Shown in pieces: positions 1-5,316 of a stretch of DNA of 6,354 nucleotides. The position numbers and the translations under genes were made by a program. Each line of letters begins with the position of its first letter. The first letter of the stretch is position 1. The stretch comes from Actinomycetota bacterium (GTDB taxonomy: Bacteria; Actinomycetota; Actinomycetes; S36-B12; UBA10799): positions 1 to 6,354 of the forward strand of contig JAUPKM010000622.1 in assembly GCA_030837445.1 (NCBI GenBank), read 5' to 3'. The notes beneath the pieces were generated by a model, which saw only the letters and a list, made by a program, of their open reading frames with translations, ran no database searches and was not told the DNA's origin.

Positions 1-1516
1 CATTTCGCGAGGCGGTGGACCGGGTGTTGGTGATCTTGACGTTGGTCAGGGTGATGTCGGAGTTGACCGTGCCGGGTTGGGAGTTGTAGATCAGCACCGC
101 CCCGTGATCGACGGCGGACTCGGTGTTCGAGTTGACCAGGGTGGCGCCGTTGAAGGTCACGTTGGTGGCATTCCAGGTGTCCCACTCCGATTCGGCGGCC
201 ACATAGATGGCGGCCGCGTTGGAGTTCTCGGCGTACACGTTGTTCCACCTGATCGAGTCGCCACCCACCACCGAGAAGGCGCGGCCCCAGCTCTGACCGT
301 AGAACTTCGGGTTGTTGATGGTGATATTCGAGTTGATCGGGTCGTTGCGGTAGGACACCACGGCGAAACCGTCGTCACCGGAGTTCGTCGCTGTGCAGTC
401 ATTGACCACACCGTCGTGGGAGCCGCCGGTGATGTGGATCGCATCCGACCAGCTGTTCCGTACGTTGACCCTGGTGGCGGTGAAGTTCGAGGCGCCGCCA
501 ATGTAGAAGCCGGCCCCCGCAGGGCCATCCACCGTCACGTCTGTGACCGACACCCCGGTGTGGGCGCCGATCCGCAGCCCCATCGCTTCGAACGGCGCCG
601 CCCGCGCCGTGACTCCGGTCGTCTTGAAGGTCAGATTGTCGACCGCCACGTTGTCGGCATGGAGGTAGAACTCAGAGGTCGCTGGCGCCGTCGCGAGCAA
701 CGTGCCGCCGCCTGTGATCCGGACATTCGGCGTCACAACGGTGAGGACTCGACCAGGTACCCACGGGTTGACGTTGGTACTCACCGCGGTATGCCGGAAC
801 GTGTACCCAGCCGGGAACACCAGCGTGTCACCCGCCTTCATCGCGTACAACGCGCGCTGGATCGCGTCGGCGTCGTCGGTCACGCCGTCTCCTACTGCGC
901 CAAACGCGCGAACATCGGTGACGGTGGTCGGACTTGCCGCGGCGAAGACGAAGTCGGTCAAGTAGCTGGCGGTGTCGGAGCCGACCGTCCCGGTGCGATC
1001 CTTCCGCCAGACAGTGGCCCTGGCGGGCGTATCGAAGTTGCCGATCGTCCTCGCCGACGTGAAGGACCCATCGATTCGAGCGTTGCAGTTATGCGGCAGC
1101 CGACGCGTGATGGTGTAGCGCGTACCGGCCGTCACCGTCAACGGTGTCGCGAACTTCAACGTCTGCCAGCCGATGGGGGTCGTTGTCTGGCGGAAGTTCA
1201 CCGCAGCAGTGGTCCCCAACTTGACGGCGCCGGGCTGGAAGGCATCGCCGCGGTAGAGCATTCCGTAGACAGTGCCGTAGTCGCATTTGGTGGCGCGGTA
1301 GAAGCGCATCGCTGAGATGGTGCCGCTGACCCGCGGCGTGAACAAGGTCCCGATCTCGTAAGCGTCGGTGTTGGGTTTGTCGTATTTGGTGGTGGTGACG
1401 TTGCCGAACAGGGAGTCAGTTCCGGGGGTCGCCGCCGAAGTCTGGCCCGCAACTGACACAACTACCGTCACCGCGACTGCGGCGACGGTCAGCAGCGAGC
1501 TGTAACGCTTGAACAT
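1..1516 (-). CDS. Secreted DUF4082 / pectate-lyase-like beta-helix protein (3' end beyond left edge)
   Basis: The frame is open from an ATG at 1516-1514 to the left edge, giving 505 codons with no stop, so the C-terminus is missing. GGAAGG (1525-1530 on the opposite strand) lies 8 nt upstream and supports the start. Residues 1-28 form a Sec signal peptide: basic MFKR, a Val/Ala-rich core, and likely cleavage after QTSA. Residues ~35-192 match DUF4082 (LFTPRVSGTISAMRFY, then GWQTLKFATPLTVTAGTRY), with C78 and C144 possibly disulfide bonded. From ~199 the Pectate_lyase_3 signature AFGAVGDGVTDDADAIQRAL begins a right-handed parallel beta-helix that continues to the edge. WSDAI (D358) and NSGDDGFAVV (D381/D382) resemble acidic motifs of GH28-type helices, so polysaccharide hydrolysis or lysis is plausible but unproven; a binding-only helix is the alternative. 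It is transcribed divergently from the gene at 1754. Family assignment is firm; substrate is unknown. Confidence 0.9.
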   Translation of the reverse strand, partial: MFKRYSSLLTVAAVAVTVVVSVAGQTSAATPGTDSLFGNVTTTKYDKPNTDAYEIGTLFTPRVSGTISAMRFYRATKCDYGTVYGMLYRGDAFQPGAVKLGTTAAVNFRQTTTPIGWQTLKFATPLTVTAGTRYTITRRLPHNCNARIDGSFTSARTIGNFDTPARATVWRKDRTGTVGSDTASYLTDFVFAAASPTTVTDVRAFGAVGDGVTDDADAIQRALYAMKAGDTLVFPAGYTFRHTAVSTNVNPWVPGRVLTVVTPNVRITGGGTLLATAPATSEFYLHADNVAVDNLTFKTTGVTARAAPFEAMGLRIGAHTGVSVTDVTVDGPAGAGFYIGGASNFTATRVNVRNSWSDAIHITGGSHDGVVNDCTATNSGDDGFAVVSYRNDPINSNITINNPKFYGQSWGRAFSVVGGDSIRWNNVYAENSNAAAIYVAAESEWDTWNATNVTFNGATLVNSNTESAVDHGAVLIYNSQPGTVNSDITLTNVKITNTRSTASRN

Positions 1517-1548
1517 GTGACCCGCCTTCCGGACGCGGCAGTAGTGTC

Positions 1549-1578
1549 AACCTAGTCAGCAGCCCGGCGAACTGTCTA
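1549..1578 (-). promoter_or_regulatory. Candidate sigma70-type promoter of the beta-helix gene
   Basis: Read on the minus strand, TAGACA (1578-1573) matches the -35 consensus TTGACA at 5 of 6 positions. An 18-nt spacer follows, then TAGGTT (1554-1549), which fits the actinobacterial -10 pattern TANNNT. Transcription would start near 1541, leaving about 25 nt of leader that contains the GGAAGG ribosome site. This rests on sequence match only. Confidence 0.4.
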
Positions 1579-1580
1579 GG
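1551..1580. promoter_or_regulatory. Operator-like inverted repeat over the beta-helix promoter
   Basis: CCTAGTCAG (1551-1559) and CTGTCTAGG (1572-1580) are inverted copies with one mismatch in 9 bp, separated by 12 bp. The half-site centres are 21 bp apart, two helical turns, as is usual for a dimeric repressor. The dyad covers both candidate promoter boxes for the minus-strand gene, so binding would be expected to block transcription. No regulator gene is visible in the window. Confidence 0.35.
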
Positions 1581-1662
1581 TGTTTGGTCGATCACAGAAA
1601 GTGTTGACTGTCGCTTAATCTAGCGGTGTCCAGGTGGCAGCCGGGCCCATCCGTTGCGACCC

Positions 1663-1689
1663 TCGACAACCCGTCATCCGGGATACACT
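1663..1689 (+). promoter_or_regulatory. Weak candidate promoter for the 140-aa hypothetical gene
   Basis: TCGACA (1663-1668, 5 of 6 to TTGACA) lies 15 bp before TACACT (1684-1689), a TANNNT -10 box. The spacer is shorter than usual. An alternative -10, TAATCT at 1616-1621, has no recognisable -35. An 8-bp palindrome, CGGTACCG, sits at 1723-1730 in the resulting leader. Support is weak. Confidence 0.25.
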
Positions 1690-1753
1690 GCAGCACCGAG
1701 GCGACCGGGACAGGCCCCGAGACGGTACCGGCCAAGACAGGAAGAGATGTGCG

Positions 1754-2176
1754 ATGAAGGTGGCGTCCGGGGTCAACACCCCAACCGACAGCGACAGTTA
1801 CTACGCTGGCCGATGCTCGGAGTTGACCATGCTCGACCAGACCCGCGCCCTTCCTTCGGCCACAGGCGGCCTCATCCGCCGCCGGGATGCCTCAGTGGAG
1901 GAGTTGCTGTGGTCGCTGGACTATCTGGAGCGGGAGGCCGAAAGTTTCAGTGCCAAACGGGTCGCTGAAATGCGTCCCGAAGCAGAAGAGATCGCGCACG
2001 CAATGGGCGAGGCGACCTACCACACGCAGTTGGAGGCACTGACCAACCAGCATGACGTGATGCTGGCACGGATCGCCGCTGTGGAGCAACGCCCCGTGCT
2101 CTGGGTCCAGTCCACCCGGCTCTACCGCCGAATCCTCAAGGACGTCAACAAGAAGCTGTTCGGTCGGAGCCTTTAG
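1754..2176 (+). CDS. Hypothetical 140-residue cytoplasmic protein
   Basis: I do not recognise a family. The frame is open further upstream (GTG at 1634), but the ATG at 1754 has the purine-rich AGGAAGAG (1739-1746) 7 nt before it and is chosen as the start; the 40 extra upstream residues look like translated non-coding DNA. Third codon positions are strongly G/C, so the gene looks real. There is no signal peptide or membrane helix. Residues 1-45 are polar and probably disordered. Residues ~46-118 are predicted helical and rich in Glu, Ala and Arg (EELLWSLDYLEREAESF, then EAEEIAHAMGEATYHTQLEA), consistent with a coiled coil or helical hairpin. The C-terminus is basic (YRRILKDVNKKLFGRSL). It is divergent from the beta-helix gene and lies 111 bp before the Fn3 gene. 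A small helical adaptor is possible; function is unknown. Confidence 0.7.
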   Translation: MKVASGVNTPTDSDSYYAGRCSELTMLDQTRALPSATGGLIRRRDASVEELLWSLDYLEREAESFSAKRVAEMRPEAEEIAHAMGEATYHTQLEALTNQHDVMLARIAAVEQRPVLWVQSTRLYRRILKDVNKKLFGRSL

Positions 2177-2184
2177 CACCACTC

Positions 2185-2207
2185 ACCAACCGCAACTGAC
2201 CAACCGC
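2185..2207. repeat. Short tandem direct repeat ACCAACCGC
   Basis: ACCAACCGC occurs at 2185-2193 and again at 2199-2207, a 14-bp period, just after the stop of the hypothetical gene. It could be a chance feature of C-rich spacer DNA or a pair of direct half-sites. Only the repeat itself is seen. Confidence 0.3.
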
Positions 2208-2208
2208 C

Positions 2209-2259
2209 GCCGACGCCACTGCCGAACCTGAGCAACGGGTGACGTCGGCTTGAGGTTCG
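2209..2259 (+). other. Interleaved inverted repeats between the hypothetical and Fn3 genes
   Basis: GCCGACG (2209-2215) pairs with CGTCGGC (2243-2249), and CGAACCT (2223-2229) pairs with AGGTTCG (2253-2259). The order is stem A, stem B, stem A', stem B', so the RNA could form an H-type pseudoknot or two mutually exclusive hairpins. It may end transcription of the upstream gene or regulate the Fn3 gene. Each stem is only 7 bp and no U tract follows. Confidence 0.25.
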
Positions 2260-2287
2260 CTTGAATCGTGGCCGGTTATCTGGTCAC

Positions 2288-4033
2288 ATGACACAACGAC
2301 GCACGCTGATCGCCGGAGCAACCGCCGCCCTTATTCTCAGCGTCACCCCATTCGCTGCCGGGGCAGCGTTCGCCGCTCCCTCGCAGGTACAGCCGACCCC
2401 CGGCGGTCCGACTGTGAGCCGCAACGCGTCCACCCTCACAGATCTCGACATCAAGTGGCGTCCGGTTGCGGGCGTGGACCACTACATGGTGCGCGTGAAC
2501 GACGGTCAGCGTGACACCAACTATGTCGTGCCCGCCAGCGCGACGACCTTGGTCCACCACGGCCAGGGCAACTGCACCCGGTACCGGGTGATCGTGACCT
2601 CAGTGCTGACCGGCGGCACCGTGATCAACTCCACGCCTACCTATGTGCAGTCCCTGGCGCCGGGCAGCGTCAACGCGCTGACCGGCGGGCGCAACGACCA
2701 GGGGACCGAGGGAACCGTCAACTGGAAGGCTCCGAGCGCCACCGGCCGGACCCCGATCTCGCGCTACGACCTCGTTGTCACCCGACAGGCCGACGGCGCA
2801 GTGGTCGCCAGGAAGTCCGGTCTTGATACTTCCGCAGTTGCAGCCGGACTCGATCCGAACCTGATGTACACGGCCAAGGTGACGCCGTTCAACTCGTTCG
2901 GCTCCTGCGTCACGAGCACTCACGTGTTCGGTTCGTTCCGACCCAACCCGCCAGCTTTCACAGTTGCCCGCGACAACGTGCAGCCGGGCACCGCCAAGCT
3001 CACCTGGACCGACCCGAGTTGGCGCGGACCGGGCGCGGTGACGTCGTTCCTGGTCGGCTACAAGCGGTCCGTGGCCAGGGACTTCACCTGGGTCACGACC
3101 GACGCAGCCACCCACGCCCTGACCGTCGCACAACTCGACCCGACCGTGGACTGGCAGTTCGTGATGCGCGCGAACACCAGCTACCAGGGCAAGCCCTACA
3201 CCGGCCTGCTGTCGAAGGTTGTCGTCCTCCGCGGCAGTGGCTACACCCCCAAGAACGCCGCGGTCACTGTCACCGGCGGCGATGACGCGATCACGGTCGA
3301 CTTCTCCGCACCGGTGGGATCCAGCGTCAACTACCCGAAGGCCGTTGTAACAGTCGCTCGCGCCAACGGCACGGGCGGCTGGACCGATACCCACACGGTC
3401 CGCAACGGCGCGGGTCAGGTGTTGTTCGTCCCGGTTCCGTGTGGAACGTGGACGGTCACCGTCACCGGTGTCGGCGACACCCAGACCACCCAGCTGGTGA
3501 AGACAACCGCTCGGGTCTGTGAGCAGGCGCCCGAGTGCTTCGTGTCCACCCTCTCCAATGGCGGGTTCGAAGCCCCGGTGCTGCCGGCCAAGACCTACCG
3601 GTTCGTCCCCTCCTCGACAGCCGGCCTCAGCTGGCAGAACACCGCCGAGAATGTGGTCGAGCTATGGTCAACCGGCTTCCAAGGAGTGGCCGCACCCGAG
3701 GGCAAACAGTTCGCCGAACTCAACGCCAACAAGGCCGGCACCCTCTTCCAGGACCTGCCGACCACCCCGGGAACGACGATGCGCTGGCACCTCAAGCACC
3801 GGGGCCGCAGCGGTACCGACACGATGCGGGTGATGATCGGCGCACCGACCGCGGCCCTGGGTCAATCGGGATCCAACCTGGTGACCGGCAACCAGGCCTG
3901 GCAGCAATACACCGGGACCTACACCATTCCGGCCGGCCAGACCGTGACCCGGTTCGCCTTCCAGGCAGTCAATCAGGGTTCCTACGGCAACTTCCTCGAT
4001 GACGTGGTCTTCACGCCCGAGAGTTGCCAGTAA
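2288..4033 (+). CDS. Secreted multi-Fn3 protein with C-terminal carbohydrate-binding-like domain
   Basis: The 581-residue product from ATG 2288 begins with a Sec signal peptide: MTQRR, a hydrophobic core at ~7-25, likely cleavage after AFA (29). Fn3-like domains follow at ~33-125, 126-220 and 222-316, with the Tyr/Trp and Leu spacing of Fn3 strands (YDLVV, GLDPNLMYTAKV, LDPTVDWQFVMRA). A fourth Ig-like unit spans ~322-411. Residues 417-581 form a separate beta-sandwich starting LSNGGFE, with GKQFAELNAN, HRGRSGTDTM and GNFLDDVVF, resembling CBM/DUF642-type jelly-roll modules. Six cysteines (96, 207, 385, 411, 417, 580) are in the exported part; C417 and C580 bracket the last domain. There is no LPXTG motif or C-terminal anchor, so it is probably released or non-covalently attached. 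A TTG at 2261 with GAGG 5 nt upstream is an alternative start adding 9 residues; ATG 2288 gives the better signal peptide but lacks a clear ribosome site. The likely role is surface adhesion or glycan binding; no catalytic motif is seen. Confidence 0.88.
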   Translation: MTQRRTLIAGATAALILSVTPFAAGAAFAAPSQVQPTPGGPTVSRNASTLTDLDIKWRPVAGVDHYMVRVNDGQRDTNYVVPASATTLVHHGQGNCTRYRVIVTSVLTGGTVINSTPTYVQSLAPGSVNALTGGRNDQGTEGTVNWKAPSATGRTPISRYDLVVTRQADGAVVARKSGLDTSAVAAGLDPNLMYTAKVTPFNSFGSCVTSTHVFGSFRPNPPAFTVARDNVQPGTAKLTWTDPSWRGPGAVTSFLVGYKRSVARDFTWVTTDAATHALTVAQLDPTVDWQFVMRANTSYQGKPYTGLLSKVVVLRGSGYTPKNAAVTVTGGDDAITVDFSAPVGSSVNYPKAVVTVARANGTGGWTDTHTVRNGAGQVLFVPVPCGTWTVTVTGVGDTQTTQLVKTTARVCEQAPECFVSTLSNGGFEAPVLPAKTYRFVPSSTAGLSWQNTAENVVELWSTGFQGVAAPEGKQFAELNANKAGTLFQDLPTTPGTTMRWHLKHRGRSGTDTMRVMIGAPTAALGQSGSNLVTGNQAWQQYTGTYTIPAGQTVTRFAFQAVNQGSYGNFLDDVVFTPESCQ

Positions 4034-4054
4034 GGAATCACTCCCCCGACAGAC

Positions 4055-4095
4055 ACGTCGGCCCGACAGGACTTCGGTCCCTGTCGGGCCGACGT
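4055..4095 (+). terminator. Strong UUCG-capped hairpin after the Fn3 gene
   Basis: Starting 22 nt after the Fn3 stop, ACGTCGGCCCGACAGGAC (4055-4072) pairs with its complement at 4077-4095 around a cUUCGg tetraloop, with a single bulged base. The 18-bp GC-rich stem is by far the strongest hairpin noticed here. No U tract follows, as is common for actinobacterial terminators. It should insulate the downstream peptidase-like gene or stabilise the Fn3 mRNA 3' end. Confidence 0.8.
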
Positions 4096-4167
4096 CGTTC
4101 GTCGCGTCGGAGTTGCCCCGCCGAACCTCCTGGTCGGTGGGAGTTCGCGCCGGAGGCGGTGGCAACG

Positions 4168-4173
4168 TACGGT
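4168..4173 (+). promoter_or_regulatory. Candidate -10 box for a leaderless peptidase-like transcript
   Basis: TACGGT fits the TANNNT -10 pattern and ends 6 bp before ATG 4180, so transcription would start at or next to the A of the start codon. This agrees with the lack of a ribosome site at proper distance: the nearest purine run, GGAGG at 4152-4156, is 23 nt away. No good -35 box is visible, though actinobacterial promoters often lack one. Confidence 0.35.
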
Positions 4174-4179
4174 TGGACG

Positions 4180-5316
4180 ATGAAAACTCCGGTGATTGTG
4201 CTGACGGTGGCCGTTGCCGCGGCCGCCGCCGGGGCCGTCGCGTTCGTCTCGGCCGACGATTCGGTGGCTCCAACGGTCGCCGACCGAGCCGACGTTGCCA
4301 ATGCCGCAACTGCTGAAGACTCGGCCTCCAACGCGGCCCTCAGCGCCGGCCAACCCCCGTTCAAGCAGCGCCTCCCGATCGCGCCTCGGATCCAGTGGAA
4401 CGCCAACTTCGGCTACTGCGGCGAGGTCAGCTTCATCAGCGCCGGGATGATGTTCGGCCAGTACACCTCGCAGTGGACCGCCCGCAGCCTGGCGTCGCCC
4501 GGCGTGGCGCAGACCGAAGAGTCCAGTCAGTTGCTGCTGGGAGAGAACGACCTGGCGGCCGCGAGCCGAATGAGGCTGCGCGCGATCGGGTTCCCAACGA
4601 CAACGCAGCGCTCCACCCCTGACTACCTTGCCTGGGTCAAGCAGCAGACGCTGGGTGGACGCCCGGTGATCATCGGCGTCTACGACAACATGCGAGTACT
4701 CGAGGAGCCCCTCCCGGGAGAGGACGAGTACGACCACATTGTTCCGGTGGTCGGGATCGGCTCCCGACAGCCGCTCAAAGCCAATGCCAGCCGCTACTTC
4801 GGCACCGACGTCGTGACCTTCAGCGACAACGGCGTCTACGACGATGGCGGCGCGTACCCCGGACTGTTCAGCTACCGATTCGACCAATTCCAGAAGACCC
4901 GCGCGCAGGCAAACGCCCCTGCCGGCGCGGTGTACTCGCTGCGCAACACGCCACCGAACTACGCGGCCGCCGTCGCCGGCGTGGCCGATACCGGCGGCGT
5001 GACGATTCCCGTGCGGCTGACCTCGAACGTCGACAACGAGGGTGTTCAGGACCAGGAGGTGATGGCGCGACCGCCCGCGGCGAAACCGATCTCGCTCACC
5101 GCCACGGTCCGGATTCCGAACCCGGCCAAGGCCTACAACGTGTACCTCTACGACAGCTTCGCGAAGGTTCCGGTCGCAGGCTTCAATGCGGCTCGCGGTA
5201 AGGCCATCCGAAGTTGGCGGATCCCGGCCGGTCAACGCACACCGTGGACCACCACCGTGTCCACGATGTCGAACCGCACGCAGGTGTTCCGCGCCGTCCC
5301 GACCTCAGCCCCCTGA
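4180..5316 (+). CDS. Secreted papain-fold / C39-like putative cysteine peptidase
   Basis: The product from ATG 4180 has 378 residues. Residues 1-25 are a signal peptide (MKTPV, then an Ala/Val-rich core, cleavage near FVSA). An acidic Ala-rich linker (~26-60) follows and could be a propeptide. The core (~65-260) carries papain-like catalytic landmarks: Cys80 in NFGYCGEVSF, His186 in EYDHIVPVVGIG and Asp216/Asn217 in FSDNG. Asn74 lies six residues before Cys80, the spacing of the papain oxyanion Gln to its Cys. This order matches the C39-like clan, but no transporter is attached and no bacteriocin gene is nearby, so a toxin-processing role is not supported. Residues ~274-378 form a C-terminal beta-rich domain (YNVYLYDSF). 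An upstream in-frame start near 4024 would run through the hairpin and is rejected. The gene lies behind the Fn3 terminator and overlaps the convergent PrsW gene by 12 bp. The fold is well supported; activity and substrate are not. Confidence 0.85.
   Translation: MKTPVIVLTVAVAAAAAGAVAFVSADDSVAPTVADRADVANAATAEDSASNAALSAGQPPFKQRLPIAPRIQWNANFGYCGEVSFISAGMMFGQYTSQWTARSLASPGVAQTEESSQLLLGENDLAAASRMRLRAIGFPTTTQRSTPDYLAWVKQQTLGGRPVIIGVYDNMRVLEEPLPGEDEYDHIVPVVGIGSRQPLKANASRYFGTDVVTFSDNGVYDDGGAYPGLFSYRFDQFQKTRAQANAPAGAVYSLRNTPPNYAAAVAGVADTGGVTIPVRLTSNVDNEGVQDQEVMARPPAAKPISLTATVRIPNPAKAYNVYLYDSFAKVPVAGFNAARGKAIRSWRIPAGQRTPWTTTVSTMSNRTQVFRAVPTSAP
5243..5265 (-). terminator. Possible terminator hairpin for the PrsW-family gene inside the opposing gene
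   Basis: CGTGGAC (5243-5249) and GTCCACG (5259-5265) form a perfect 7-bp stem with a 9-nt loop, beginning 40 nt past the PrsW stop in its direction of transcription. It lies in the coding sequence of the peptidase-like gene. The stem is short and has no U tract, so it may simply reflect coding constraint. Confidence 0.25.

Noticed and set aside
77..1315. Long open frame on the plus strand (412 codons)
   Set aside because: It is antisense to the beta-helix gene, which has a signal peptide, ribosome site and two recognisable domains. The plus-strand product is Arg/Gly/Val-rich with no family features, as expected for a mirror frame in high-GC DNA.
1604..1621. TTGACT (1604) and TAATCT (1616) as a plus-strand promoter
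   Set aside because: Only 6 bp separate the boxes, too close for a sigma70-type promoter.
1634..1753. Upstream GTG start for the hypothetical gene
   Set aside because: The added 40 residues look like non-coding translation, and the ATG at 1754 has the good AGGAAGAG site at 7 nt.
2600..3394. Minus-strand open frame of 264 codons
   Set aside because: It is antisense to the Fn3 domains, which show clear domain periodicity. No ribosome site or recognisable product.
4024..4179. Upstream in-frame start for the peptidase-like gene
   Set aside because: It would overlap the end of the Fn3 gene, translate the UUCG hairpin and bury the signal peptide behind 52 unrelated residues.
3982..5235. Long open frame on the minus strand (417 codons)
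   Set aside because: It runs antisense through the terminator hairpin and the peptidase-like gene, and its product is low-complexity Arg/Gly-rich sequence.
4180..5316. Bacteriocin-processing role for the C39-like protein
   Set aside because: The protein is exported and free-standing. There is no ABC transporter domain, and no double-glycine leader peptide gene was seen nearby.
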